Shown piece after piece: positions 16,365 to 24,442 of a stretch of DNA of 64,000 nt. Made by a program: the position numbers and the translations under genes. Below the pieces are notes generated by a model that saw only the letters and a list, made by a program, of their open reading frames with translations, ran no database searches and had not been told where the DNA came from. Origin of the DNA: Armatimonadota bacterium (GTDB lineage: Bacteria; Armatimonadota; Fimbriimonadia; Fimbriimonadales; Fimbriimonadaceae); contig JAFDWQ010000006.1 of the NCBI GenBank assembly GCA_018268395.1, forward strand, positions 62,001-126,000. Direction: 5' to 3'. Every line of letters starts with the position of its first letter. Within the stretch, counting starts at the first letter, position 1.

Positions 16365-16937
16365 TCAGGGGCGGCCCTTGAGGGCGAAGTCGACTTCGAG
16401 CATCGCGAGGTCGACGAGTTGGCGGGCTTCATTGATGGATCCGCCATAGGCCCCTTGGACGTGAGTGAGACCGACCTTGGCCCTCTGAAGAGCGGCGAGC
16501 GCCTGCTTCATCCGTTCGTGGCTCCGGACGACCTGGTCGTGGGGGTACTTCGAAGCTGGCTGCTCGTTCCCTTTGCCGATCTTCGCGACTTCGGCCTGAA
16601 CGTCCATCGGCCTCGTCGGCGCGTTCGGTGACCAGACGTAAGCGGCCCGAAGGACGCGCGACGCCAGGTTGTCGATCTCTATCGCCCGGTGGCGGTGTCC
16701 GTTGTAGATCGGTAAGGCGTTGCGCATGGCCTTCTGAGCGGCCGCGAGGTCCTTCATGACGACTTGCATCGCTGCATGGTCGGCGTCTTTGGCGGGCGGC
16801 GTCTTGTGCCGCTTCTGGCCCTGGGTCGTGACGGGACGGTCGCCTTGAACGACCCGCCCTTTTCGGTTCTGCGCGGAAGCCGACAGGGCTGAAAGTGCCA
16901 AAGCTCCGACCAGCGACATCAATAGGATCTTCTTCAT
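16365..16937 (-). CDS. Secreted alpha-helical protein of unknown function
   Basis: The 190-residue protein starts MKKILLMSLVGALALSALSA, a clear signal peptide cleaved near ASAQ. A basic low-complexity stretch follows (about 22-50), then a mostly helical body with two long amphipathic helices (HAAMQVVMKDLAAAQKAMRN; HERMKQALAALQRAKVGLTH) and a histidine cluster NGHRHRAIEIDNL. The ATG at 16937 is preferred over an upstream in-frame start at 17003 because GAGAAGAGA precedes it and the signal peptide begins there. The helical pattern resembles periplasmic four-helix or heme-binding spacer proteins, but I cannot name a family. It converges on the M23 gene with one base between stops. Confidence 0.78.
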   Translation of the reverse strand: MKKILLMSLVGALALSALSASAQNRKGRVVQGDRPVTTQGQKRHKTPPAKDADHAAMQVVMKDLAAAQKAMRNALPIYNGHRHRAIEIDNLASRVLRAAYVWSPNAPTRPMDVQAEVAKIGKGNEQPASKYPHDQVVRSHERMKQALAALQRAKVGLTHVQGAYGGSINEARQLVDLAMLEVDFALKGRP

Positions 16938-17022
16938 TCTCTTCTCTCCAAAACAGGGGCTTCTCCCGTGCCGGAGTGACGCGACCGCCGGAAGAATGTT
17001 CACGGGCCCTCGCTCTTTGGGC

Positions 17023-17028
17023 CATGAT
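17023..17028 (+). promoter_or_regulatory. Predicted leaderless -10 of the M28 peptidase gene
   Basis: CATGAT is followed by CACGTC and the ATG at 17035. Confidence 0.42.
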
Positions 17029-17034
17029 CACGTC

Positions 17035-18192
17035 ATGATGCTGGCTGTTTTGAGCTCGGTCCTCCTTTCCGACGGCCCGTTCGACCTGGACGCGGTCGAC
17101 CCTGAGCGGCTGCGTGCGACCGTCAGCCATCTCTCCTCGATGAACACGAGGAACACGAACACGCCCGAATGCGTGGAAGCGTGCAAGTGGGTGATGTCGA
17201 AATTCGAAGAGGTCCCTGCTTTCAAAGGGAACGTCGAACTGATGTCCTATCACATCACGAAAGGGTCGAGGGTCCCCAAGGACCTCGACGTCGTCCAAGT
17301 CGTCGCGACGCTTCCCGGCAAGACCGGCCGCACGATCGTGATCGGAGGGCACCTGGACTCGATCAATATGGCCCAGGGTGCCGACCCCTACACGGCTCGC
17401 GCTCCCGGCGCGAACGACGACCTGAGCGGGGTTTCTATGACCTTGGAAGCGGCCCGACTGATGGCCTCGAAGCAATGGAACGCGACCATCAAGTTCGTGG
17501 CGTTCACCGGCGAAGAGCAGGGCCTCCTCGGATCAAAGGCCCTTGCCGCCAGGGCTAAAGCCGAAAACTGGGACGTCGAAGCCGTCCTGAGCAGCGACAT
17601 CGTCGGCTCCAGCCAGAACAAACTCGGTCAAAAGGACGATCAGCACATCCGGCTCTTCAGCGAGGAATCGGACAAGCACCAGGGGCGCGAGTTGGCCCGG
17701 TTCATCGAGTGGCAGACGCGACAGAGCGTCAAAGGCTTCGGGGTCAAGCTGGTGTTCCGTCGGGACCGCTTCGGCCGCGGAGGCGACCACACGTCCTTTA
17801 CCGCACAGGACTACGCCGCGGTGCGTTTCACCGAGGTCTTCGAGGAATACGCGTACCAGCACACGATCGACGACCTACCCGAGCACATGGACTTCCGATA
17901 CCTGGCGAACGTGACGCGGGTGAACCTCGCCGCTTTGGCCTCGCTCGCGGATGCGGGCGAGCCGCCGACGGGAGTCCGCGTCGTCCTTGACCAGTCTGCC
18001 GATACGACCCTTAGGTGGACGACAACACCAGGGACGTCCTACACCGTGTTCTGGCGCGCGACGACGAGTCCGGTCTGGGAAGGCGCGTTCGAGGTCGGAG
18101 AAGCTTCGACCTACGTCGCCAAGCGCATCAACAAGGACGACCATGTCTTCGCCGTCGGCGCGAGGGGCGGCGTCCCCGTCGTCGCACGCTGA
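17035..18192 (+). CDS. M28 family metallopeptidase (secreted aminopeptidase)
   Basis: The 385-residue protein starts with a short hydrophobic leader (MMLAVLSSVLLSDG). A zinc-peptidase domain follows with the expected ligand sequence: GGHLDSIN (His and Asp), GANDDLSGV (bridging Asp), TGEEQGLLGS (catalytic and ligand Glu), SSDIVGSS (Asp) and EYAYQHTIDD (final His). The C-terminal 80 residues form a fibronectin-III-like sandwich (GVRVVLDQSADTTLRWTT). It should release N-terminal residues from peptides outside the cytoplasm. The start is set by the CATGAT box; a second in-frame ATG follows immediately. Confidence 0.9.
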   Translation: MMLAVLSSVLLSDGPFDLDAVDPERLRATVSHLSSMNTRNTNTPECVEACKWVMSKFEEVPAFKGNVELMSYHITKGSRVPKDLDVVQVVATLPGKTGRTIVIGGHLDSINMAQGADPYTARAPGANDDLSGVSMTLEAARLMASKQWNATIKFVAFTGEEQGLLGSKALAARAKAENWDVEAVLSSDIVGSSQNKLGQKDDQHIRLFSEESDKHQGRELARFIEWQTRQSVKGFGVKLVFRRDRFGRGGDHTSFTAQDYAAVRFTEVFEEYAYQHTIDDLPEHMDFRYLANVTRVNLAALASLADAGEPPTGVRVVLDQSADTTLRWTTTPGTSYTVFWRATTSPVWEGAFEVGEASTYVAKRINKDDHVFAVGARGGVPVVAR

Positions 18193-18299
18193 CGCGGTCT
18201 ATCCGTTTTCTTACTCCGGACGGGCGTTTGCCGACGACCTTCCTCCGCCCCGCGTCGCCTCTCGGGTCAAGGCCGTCGGACGGCCTGAAGAGAACGACA

Positions 18300-18425
18300 A
18301 TGGACAAAGACAAGAAAATGCCCGCGAACAAGCCGACCACGGACAAGGACAAGAAGCCGATGCACGCGTCGACGCCGAAACGGGACACCGAGAAGAAGTC
18401 GTCGCCTTCGAAAGGCGGTAAGTGA
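18300..18425 (+). CDS. 41-residue lysine-rich peptide
   Basis: ATG at 18300 opens 41 codons encoding a strongly basic, low-complexity peptide (MDKDKKMPANKPTTDKDKKP then a Lys/Ser-rich tail ending SPSKGGK). GAAGAGA lies about 8 bases upstream as a ribosome site. The next frame starts in a GTGA overlap, so the two are one unit with a terminator at 18640-18669. It is likely a disordered nucleic-acid-binding or counter-ion protein; the family is unknown. The operon layout argues against a chance frame. Confidence 0.55.
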   Translation: MDKDKKMPANKPTTDKDKKPMHASTPKRDTEKKSSPSKGGK

Positions 18426-18631
18426 CGGACATGGACCGACCTGGGCCCCACGATCCGCCCCGTCCCCAGCCACCGAGCGAACCTCTGCACGATCCGCCCA
18501 CGCCTGGACCGATGGACCCCGTCGAGGATCCTCCTCACCCGGGTCAGGGCACGCACACGCCCGACGATCCGGACCCGCAGGAGACGCCGCAAAGGCCTGA
18601 CAAGCCTGGTGGCCCTCCGCCACGGGACTGA
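18422..18631 (+). CDS. 69-residue proline/aspartate-rich acidic peptide
   Basis: The frame starts at a GTG overlapping the previous stop (GTGA) or at an ATG nine bases later. The product is almost entirely Pro, Asp, Gly and His (for example PGPHDPPRPQPPSEP and DPVEDPPHPGQG), hence disordered and acidic. It pairs with a basic peptide just upstream, an unusual charge-complementary couple. A terminator hairpin follows 9 bases after the stop. No family is recognised. Confidence 0.5.
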   Translation: MTDMDRPGPHDPPRPQPPSEPLHDPPTPGPMDPVEDPPHPGQGTHTPDDPDPQETPQRPDKPGGPPPRD

Positions 18632-18639
18632 CGGGTTTT

Positions 18640-18669
18640 GGCCGCCTCGGACAACACTCCAAGGCGGCC
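18640..18669 (+). terminator. Hairpin terminator after the small basic/acidic peptide pair
   Basis: GGCCGCCTCGG and CCAAGGCGGCC pair with an 8-base loop and one mismatch. A pyrimidine- and T-rich stretch (TACTCTTCTGTTCTTC) follows. Confidence 0.6.
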
Positions 18670-18755
18670 TACTCTTCTGTTCTTCGTCGGATCTGACCAA
18701 GGGTGCGCCGACCGTCCCGGGAACCACGGGCCCCCGCTCGTCCAATATAAGAGAG

Positions 18756-20765
18756 ATGCTGCTCAGAACCCCCTTGGCCGCGGCGGCCCTTGTCCTGTCC
18801 CTCGCCTCCCAAGCCCAAGAGATCCCCCAGACCATCAAAGACGCCGTGGCACGGGCGGACGCCGTCGTCGCCAAGATCGTAGCCCTGCCCGCCGGCGAAC
18901 GGACCTTTGAGAACACTTTCGTAGCCCTCGACGACGCTTCGGCACGGCTGGACGGCGAGACGTCGCTGTTCCTCTTCATGCAGAACGTCTCGACCGACGC
19001 GAAGACCCGTGACGACGCCCGCGCCGCCGAAGAGTTCGTCGTCAACTGGTCGATCGACCTCGGTCAGCGCGAAGACCTCTACAACGTCCTCAAAAGCGTC
19101 GCCGACACCCGCCGTCCACAACTTTCCGGAGAAGCCGCGCGGCTCGTCGACTTCTCCATGCGCGACTATCGGCGCTCTGGCATGGCGCTTCCGAAGGAGA
19201 AGCGCGACCGGCTCGCCGCGATCGAAAAGGAGCTCCAGAAGCTCGGCGTCGACTTCGAGACCAACATCGCCGAAGACCAGACTAAACACCCGCTCACGGC
19301 CTCGGAGTTGAAGGGCGTGCCGAAGGAGGTCCTCGAGCGACAGACCAAGGTCGGGGAGACCTACCTCCTCGGTTTCGACGGCCCGACGTACGGCGCGGTC
19401 ATGGACTACTGCGAGGTCGAGACGACCCGCCAGAAGATGCAGTGGCTCTATCGGCGCAGGGGCGGCCAGAAGAACGTCGACCTGCTCCAGAAGATGCTTC
19501 CGTTGCGGTGGGAGTCGAGTTCGATGCTCGGCTACAAGACCTTCGTCGACTACGTGGTCGAGACGCGTATGGCGAAGAACGCGGCCAACATCCAGAAGTT
19601 CTATGCCGATCTGAAGCCGATCGTCCGCAAGAAGGCCCTCGCCGACTTCGCCGAGTTCTCGAACGCCAAGCGCCGCATGACGAAGAACCCCAAGGCGCAG
19701 CTCATGCCCTGGGACTACAGTTTCGTCAAGAACGACCTGATGCGCACGAAGTACCAGGTCGACAGCCAAAAGGTCGCCGAGTACTTCCCCATGGAGTCCG
19801 TCGTCAAGGGCCTGTTCGACATCACCCAGCGGCTGTACGGCGTCGAGATGGTCGACGTCACGTCCAAGGCCAAGGAACTCGGGATGCCCGTCTGGCATCC
19901 GGACGTCAAGCTCTACGAGTTCAAAGACAAATCGAGCGGCGTTCTGATCGGCCGGATGTACACCGACCTCTATCCGCGCGACAACAAGTACTCGCACGCG
20001 GCGTGCTGGACCCTGAACGTCCGCCACGACTTTCTCGACGGCAAGCAGTCCGTCCCGCTTTGCGCGCTTGTGTGCAACTTCACCAAGGGCACCAAGGACA
20101 AACCCTCGCTCTTGCCCCATGACGAAGTCGAGACGTTCTTCCACGAGTTCGGCCACGGGCTGCACACGTTGTTCAGCGACACCCGCTTCGCACGGTTCGC
20201 GGGAACGGGCGTCAGCCGCGACTTCGTCGAAGCTCCGAGCCAGATGATGGAGAACTGGGTGTGGAACCCGACGGTCCTCAAGACGTTCGCCAAGCACTAT
20301 AAGACGGGCGCGCCGATCCCGAACACGTTGCTCCAAAGCATGAACGCCGCCCACGCCCTGGGCAGCGGGATCGAGACCGAGAGCCAGATCTATCTCGGCG
20401 AAATGGACCAGACGTTCCACTTGGCCAAAGACGGCAAGATCGACACGACCAAGGCCGCCTGGGACGTCTACGACAAGGACACGCTCTACAAGCACGTCCC
20501 CGGCACGTACTTCCAGGCGTCGTTCGGCCACCTGGTCGGCTACGAAGGCGCCTACTATGGCTACCTTTGGTCGCTCGTCTATGCACAGGACATGTTCCAG
20601 CGCTTCGAGCAGCTCGGCGTGCTCGACCCCAAGACGGGCGCGTACTATCGGGACAAGGTGCTCTCCAAGGGCGGCACGAAGGACGAGACCGACCTCCTCA
20701 AGGACTATCTCGGCCGCGAGCCGAAGATGGACGCGTTCCTCAAGCACCTCGGCTTGAAGAAGTAG
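18756..20765 (+). CDS. M3 family oligopeptidase, exported
   Basis: The 669-residue protein carries a signal peptide (MLLRTPLAAAALVLSLASQA) and a long helical M3 peptidase body. The zinc site is FFHEFGHGLHTLF at about residue 463 (HExxH), with the downstream glutamate ligand in DFVEAPSQMMENW. Other M3 signatures are DLYPRDNKYSHAAC and ASFGHLVGYEGAYYGYLWS. It resembles the thimet/oligopeptidase A branch more than PepF. M3 enzymes cleave short peptides inside a deep channel, and here the leader places the enzyme in the periplasm. The start is preceded by AATATAAG, with either TATAAG or CAATAT as a leaderless box. Confidence 0.92.
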   Translation: MLLRTPLAAAALVLSLASQAQEIPQTIKDAVARADAVVAKIVALPAGERTFENTFVALDDASARLDGETSLFLFMQNVSTDAKTRDDARAAEEFVVNWSIDLGQREDLYNVLKSVADTRRPQLSGEAARLVDFSMRDYRRSGMALPKEKRDRLAAIEKELQKLGVDFETNIAEDQTKHPLTASELKGVPKEVLERQTKVGETYLLGFDGPTYGAVMDYCEVETTRQKMQWLYRRRGGQKNVDLLQKMLPLRWESSSMLGYKTFVDYVVETRMAKNAANIQKFYADLKPIVRKKALADFAEFSNAKRRMTKNPKAQLMPWDYSFVKNDLMRTKYQVDSQKVAEYFPMESVVKGLFDITQRLYGVEMVDVTSKAKELGMPVWHPDVKLYEFKDKSSGVLIGRMYTDLYPRDNKYSHAACWTLNVRHDFLDGKQSVPLCALVCNFTKGTKDKPSLLPHDEVETFFHEFGHGLHTLFSDTRFARFAGTGVSRDFVEAPSQMMENWVWNPTVLKTFAKHYKTGAPIPNTLLQSMNAAHALGSGIETESQIYLGEMDQTFHLAKDGKIDTTKAAWDVYDKDTLYKHVPGTYFQASFGHLVGYEGAYYGYLWSLVYAQDMFQRFEQLGVLDPKTGAYYRDKVLSKGGTKDETDLLKDYLGREPKMDAFLKHLGLKK

Positions 20766-20780
20766 GCCCAGGGCGCTTCC

Positions 20781-20829
20781 CTCGCCTTTCGCCGCGCTGG
20801 CGAAGGGCGAGGCGGGCGGCCCGCCCGCC
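20781..20829. terminator. Two adjacent GC-rich hairpins after the M3 peptidase gene
   Basis: CTCGCCTTTCGCC (20781-20793) pairs with GGCGAAGGGCGAG (20799-20811) over 13 bases with one wobble. A second palindrome, GGCGGGCGG-C-CCGCCCGCC, spans 20811-20829. There is no T tract, so termination is inferred from position and stability. Confidence 0.45.
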
Positions 20830-20945
20830 TCTCGAAGAACTACGGCCGCGAGTCGCGCCTGTTTGGGTGGCCAGGACACGTGCGCTGGTTCGTGCGCCCT
20901 TGGCCTGGTTCCGAAGGAAAACGCTGTGCTCGCTCGACCTTGTTC

Positions 20946-20951
20946 TAGAAT
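20946..20951 (+). promoter_or_regulatory. Predicted leaderless -10 at 20946
   Basis: TAGAAT is followed by GAGAAG and a GTG at 20958. This is the best reason to consider the frame that follows as a gene. Confidence 0.35.
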
Positions 20952-20957
20952 GAGAAG

Positions 20958-21287
20958 GTGAAGCGGCTGCAGCGGACTCTGGCGACGAGGGCCGCCGCAC
21001 CGTCGGTCGGAACCCGCTACGCCTCCTTGGAGGCGCCTGGACCGTCGCTCGGACCCGTGCGGCGTTCCGGAGCCCCGTTCCAGGGGTCGTCAGAACAGCC
21101 AAGACAAGTTCCTTCGGAACCGGGGTGCAACGGGCACGAGCCATCCCGTTCACCCCGGCCACCCCGGAGGAGGTCAGCATTGGTCTGGCCACCCGCCGCC
21201 CGGCGAAGATCGTGCTGGACACACGGGGATCGTCACTGGGAAACGAACCCACACGTTCGAGGCTTCGTATGGCGACCATCCTCCTGA
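20958..21287 (+). CDS. Doubtful 109-residue frame overlapping a dispersed repeat
   Basis: A GTG start placed 6 bases after TAGAAT begins a basic frame (MKRLQRTLATRAAAPSVGTR). Its second half is simply the translation of the repeat at 21107-21199 and is Arg/Pro-rich. It may be the remnant of a small gene whose 3' part was replaced by the repeat, or no gene at all. The rest of the 20766-21356 gap holds hairpins and repeat sequence only. Confidence 0.22.
   Translation: MKRLQRTLATRAAAPSVGTRYASLEAPGPSLGPVRRSGAPFQGSSEQPRQVPSEPGCNGHEPSRSPRPPRRRSALVWPPAARRRSCWTHGDRHWETNPHVRGFVWRPSS
21107..21199 (-). repeat. Dispersed repeat, family B copy 1
   Basis: This stretch of about 93 bases matches 22578-22672 almost throughout. 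It begins AGTTCCTTCGGAACCGGG, includes CGGGCACGAGCCATCCCGTT and ends TGGCCACCCGCCGC. The first 16 bases contain the palindrome GTTCCTTCGGAAC. Confidence 0.75.
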
Positions 21288-21356
21288 TCCTCGGGCCAAA
21301 CCCTGGTCCAGGTGGCGCGGTCGGGGGGCGAAGATATTCAGAGCCATTGGAAGTGA

Positions 21357-22379
21357 ATGATCAGGATATGCGCGTTCCTCTTCGTCCTTGCCGTCTGCGG
21401 CTGCGCAGACCCCGGCACCGATACCACGAAACTTGCTCCGCCTGGTGACCGGCCAAAGGCTGCCACCAGGCCCGAATATGTGTTCCTCTCCAGCGATCCT
21501 GGCGGTCCATTTTTCGTCGAGTGGGCGGCCGCAGACGGCGCAATCCTCCAGACGACCGCATGGCACAAAGAGCGGCCATCGCTTGCGGGGGAACCAAGGG
21601 TCGCTGCCTCGTCCGACCTGCGACTCGTGGTCGGCCGGATCGGCGGCGACCTTCGAAGCGTCGCCTTCGGCGAGCCGAAGTCCCGGTTGCTGCTTTCGAG
21701 GGAGGCACTCTCAGTGATCGAGGAGAAACATCAGTGCGGGGAAGACGCAATCGGTGCGGCGATGGGGCCTTCTGCAAAGAGCGTCTGGCTGTTCTATCGC
21801 TTGAATCCAAACGGCTGGGGCATCGTCGCGCTCGAACTGGCCCTGCCCTCGGGCGAGGTCGAATCGTCCAAGGTGTTCTCACTTCAGGAGTTGTTGGAGT
21901 TGAACTTTGAAAGGCATTGGACGCACGCGGAGAGGGCCCTGAATGGGCAGGACGGCCGAATTCTCCTGGTCGTTGCTTCAAGGCGCTCAGTCGACGTCGA
22001 AAACAACTCCGAGCCGTGCACACTTGAGTTCAACCCTCGGACGAAGTCGCTAAAGTTCCTTTGGTACGGAGATACGGCTGCCGGAAGCCGCATTAGGGAT
22101 CCGGTAGTCTGCAACGGCGGTCAGGCGGGGTTCGCGGGTCAGGCTAACCAGCCGTTCCGCCTGTACCACGCCGGAGCCAAGTGGCAGGTCCCTGACGGCT
22201 CCTTGGCCGTCGCTCAGGACGACGCTGTGCACGTTCTCGTCGGAGACCGAAGGCTCTTGAGCTACGACGGTTCCGGGAAGAGGGTCGGGGAGACGCAGTT
22301 GCGGTCTCAGCACGGTGGACCGATCGGCAGCCTCCTTTTCGCGGCCCAGCGGCCATCCACGACGGGTGGCAAGACTTAA
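21357..22379 (+). CDS. Lipoprotein of unknown function
   Basis: The 340-residue protein starts MIRICAFLFVLAVCGCADPG; the lipobox AVCGC predicts lipidation at a cysteine near residue 16. The body is strand-rich with two-residue turns (LVVGRIGGDLRSVAFGEPKS, LLSYDGSGKRVGETQL), suggesting a small propeller; no family is recognised. GGAAGTGA precedes the ATG. The last codons (STTGGKT) and the TAA stop lie inside a copy of a short dispersed repeat (22363-22385), so the C-terminus may have been created by repeat insertion. It stands alone between repeat copies. Confidence 0.7.
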   Translation: MIRICAFLFVLAVCGCADPGTDTTKLAPPGDRPKAATRPEYVFLSSDPGGPFFVEWAAADGAILQTTAWHKERPSLAGEPRVAASSDLRLVVGRIGGDLRSVAFGEPKSRLLLSREALSVIEEKHQCGEDAIGAAMGPSAKSVWLFYRLNPNGWGIVALELALPSGEVESSKVFSLQELLELNFERHWTHAERALNGQDGRILLVVASRRSVDVENNSEPCTLEFNPRTKSLKFLWYGDTAAGSRIRDPVVCNGGQAGFAGQANQPFRLYHAGAKWQVPDGSLAVAQDDAVHVLVGDRRLLSYDGSGKRVGETQLRSQHGGPIGSLLFAAQRPSTTGGKT

Positions 22380-22411
22380 GGGTGACGGACGGGTGGCCAG
22401 ACCAAGGGTGA
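22363..22411 (+). repeat. Two tandem copies of a short CGGGTGGC-type repeat
   Basis: Two units, CGGGTGGCAAGACTTAAGGG-TGA (22363-22385) and CGGGTGGCCAGACCAAGGGT-GA (22390-22411), stand in direct orientation. The same motif occurs inverted at 22646-22668 and 21173-21197 and again at 23303 and 23337. Confidence 0.7.
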
Positions 22412-22728
22412 CGGCATCCGGGTGGCCTGCTTGTCGCGCGTTCCGACTTGGGCCAATGTCCACTCTTGCCGCGACAGGCAGGTCCGAAGGACACGGGCGC
22501 TCCGTCTCCGAACGATCAGGGTAGAACCGCACTCAGTGGTCGCGAGGATGTTTCACGCTGGTCGGGCGACGAAGGCCAGTTCCTTCGGAACCGGGCTGCA
22601 AACGGGCACGAACCATCCCGTTCACCCCGGCCACCCATCGGGAGGTCACCCTTTGGTCTTGCCACCCGCCGCACCCACTTTCATCGCTGGGTAAACGGCG
22701 CAAGAGACAACGGGAACCGCTTTGCAGA
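22380..22728. other. Gene-free stretch between two orphan genes, largely repeat sequence
   Basis: It holds one short repeat unit (22390-22411) and the family B repeat (22578-22672). A segment at 22420-22440 (GGTGGCCTGCTTGTCGCG) recurs nearly identically near 60450. I see no convincing coding frame. Confidence 0.5.
22578..22672 (-). repeat. Dispersed repeat, family B copy 2
   Basis: It matches 21107-21199 in the same orientation, including the GTTCCTTCGGAAC palindrome and CGGGCACGAACCATCCCGTT. Its right end is an inverted copy of the short CGGGTGGC-type unit. Confidence 0.75.
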
Positions 22729-23235
22729 ATGAAAAACACATGGGAGCTTCCGAGAGGCAGCATCGCCTGGCTTGACGTAGACTGGCAGGATCTAATTGAC
22801 AGGGTGTTGTCGTGTTGTGATTCGAACTGTAGGGTGTTCGTCGACTCAATTGATAGCATACGTGATGACGACATCATTCTGCAGTCACTCATAACAAACC
22901 TTGGCATAAACCCAGACGTACGCAGTCCGGGTTCGATGCTGAGTGTCCGAGCGAGCAAACTGCATGAGGCATTGCGGAATCATCCCGCGTGGTTCACGGG
23001 CTATGACTGCGTGTGGATAACTGCCGCCGACCACGAATCGGGCCTATCCAGACCTAGCTTCGTGTTAGAAGCGGCCGCGGAAACCGGAAAGTGGCCAAGC
23101 GTGTCGCGTTGCTGGGGCGACGTGTTCGATTGGATGCAAGCCAACCACGTTGCAGTCGGTATGGCATCCGGATATCAGTTACTGCTCTTGTCGGTAGACA
23201 CGTCCTTTACACAGCGCATGATACTGCATGGATAG
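22729..23235 (+). CDS. Orphan 168-residue cytoplasmic protein, base composition unlike its neighbours
   Basis: The frame MKNTWELPRGSIAWLDVDWQ... is clean and ends at TAA/TAG-type stop 23235. It has no signal peptide or membrane helix. The codon use (many ATA, GTA, TTG, AAC and TGT codons) and visibly lower GC stand apart from the rest of the window, suggesting recent acquisition. Repeats border it on both sides (22578-22672 and 23303-23364). Two cysteine pairs (SCCDSNC) and several tryptophans are notable. No family or function is recognised. Confidence 0.65.
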   Translation: MKNTWELPRGSIAWLDVDWQDLIDRVLSCCDSNCRVFVDSIDSIRDDDIILQSLITNLGINPDVRSPGSMLSVRASKLHEALRNHPAWFTGYDCVWITAADHESGLSRPSFVLEAAAETGKWPSVSRCWGDVFDWMQANHVAVGMASGYQLLLLSVDTSFTQRMILHG

Positions 23236-23302
23236 TCTGACTGGGCTTGGCGACTTTCCGGCGGGTCGCCTAACCATGCTGACAAGGCAATTTCTGCGGC
23301 GG

Positions 23303-23364
23303 CGGGTGGCCAGACCACGGGTGACTACTCGCCCGGCGGGTGGCAGACCCCTCGCTAGGGGTGC
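23303..23364 (+). repeat. Two more units of the short CGGGTGGC-type repeat
   Basis: CGGGTGGCCAGACCACGGGT-GA (23303-23324) and a degenerate unit CGGGTGGCAGACCCC..GGGGTG (23337-23364) follow the orphan gene. A further fragment CGGGTGGCCCGGTCTGGC lies near 23446. The rest of 23236-23538 shows no gene. Confidence 0.6.
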
Positions 23365-23538
23365 CGAGCACTTGCCATGACTGCCCTGGCGGTCAACCCC
23401 GATTCTTGATTACAAAAATACCGCGCTTGGAGCTCTAGTGTGGACGGGTGGCCCGGTCTGGCAACACGACATGACGAGCCTTCCGAGCGCGACCGTCACG
23501 TTGCAGACCGGGTCAAAGACGTCACCAAGGTGCCGGGC

Positions 23539-24198
23539 TCACGCCGCGACAGAGAGCTGTGGTTCGGCCACGCCGTCTTCCCAGAGCACGACCGGCACGC
23601 TCGCCGGGCTCGTCAGGCCGTCCCGTTTAGCCGTCACCCGGAAAGCGATATAGACGCCCGGCGTGGCCTGGTGGGTGTACTTCGTCTTTTTGGTCGTGTC
23701 GAGGATCGACCAGGCGCCGCCGGAAACGAGCCTGTACTCGACCGCGAACTGCGTCGTCTCGATGTTGCCGTTGCGCTTCCAAGCGAGCTTCACGAGGCCC
23801 TGGCCGTCGGCGTTCGCCACCAGGTTCAGAGGTGTCGTCGGAGGCGTCTTGCTTCCCGGGGTCTTGTGCGGCGGCAGCATGAGCTGGTCGAGGAGGCCGT
23901 CGGGGACGGTCTGGTTCGCCCGGAACGTCTTCGCCCACTTGCTGATCACGGCCTTGCTCGACTTTTTCTGAAGGTTCTTATTGTCCAGGGCCTGATTGGC
24001 GGAGCTCCGCGAGCCGACCCATGTATTGAGGGACGACGTAAAGGACGTCGCCGCGCCACTAATCTCCAAGAGGTTCGCCGGATTCAGCCCGAGCGCTATG
24101 GCATTGGCGGAGCAGACCGTGTTAAAGTTCTGCAGCGCGACGTTCAGTTCCGGATCTGCGACGATCTCTGTGATGTATTTGCTAGTGGGATCGGCCAT
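23539..24198 (-). CDS. Fibronectin type III domain protein
   Basis: The 219-residue protein has a helical N-terminal half (about 1-115, Ala/Asn/Ser-rich, including KKSSKAVISKWAKTF). A fibronectin-III sandwich follows (about 125-215) with the expected tryptophan and tyrosine positions: PLNLVANADGQGLVKLAWKR, TTQFAVEYRL, YTHQATPGVYIAFRVTAK. No signal peptide is present. GGAAG sits before the ATG. Proteins with this build occur near phage or contractile structures and as surface proteins. The local context of repeats and orphan genes gives no further hint. Confidence 0.75.
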   Translation of the reverse strand: MADPTSKYITEIVADPELNVALQNFNTVCSANAIALGLNPANLLEISGAATSFTSSLNTWVGSRSSANQALDNKNLQKKSSKAVISKWAKTFRANQTVPDGLLDQLMLPPHKTPGSKTPPTTPLNLVANADGQGLVKLAWKRNGNIETTQFAVEYRLVSGGAWSILDTTKKTKYTHQATPGVYIAFRVTAKRDGLTSPASVPVVLWEDGVAEPQLSVAA

Positions 24199-24321
24199 GG
24201 GCTTGCTTCCTTGTCGTCGGTCGTGTCGACCTCATACACTCTTTCATGTTGGAAGGCCGCCTTTCGTTCTTTAGGCCTTCGTCCGACGAAAGGGGAAAAA
24301 TCTTTCCTGGCGAGACGGCGT

Positions 24322-24354
24322 CGCTTGACGATCAAGCGGTCCGACCTGTAGCAT
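24322..24354 (+). promoter_or_regulatory. Predicted promoter with overlapping inverted repeat, reading into the 21-bp array
   Basis: TTGACG (24325-24330) and TAGCAT (24349-24354) are 18 bases apart. The perfect inverted repeat CGCTTGA-CGA-TCAAGCG (24322-24338) covers the -35, a typical operator position. Downstream lie an 8-codon frame at 24364 and then the tandem array at 24443. Confidence 0.45.
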
Positions 24355-24442
24355 GCCGACAGTCATGAAGACGGTTCGATTTGCACTTTGATGACATGTC
24401 TACGCCGCAAATGTGCACAAAACGCGTGTCCCCTCCGTCACT

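Noticed and set aside
18669-20879. A 736-codon minus-strand frame opposite the M3 peptidase
   Set aside because: Pure antisense of a gene with an intact HExxH site; composition is Leu/Val/Arg/Asp-rich with no recognisable motif.
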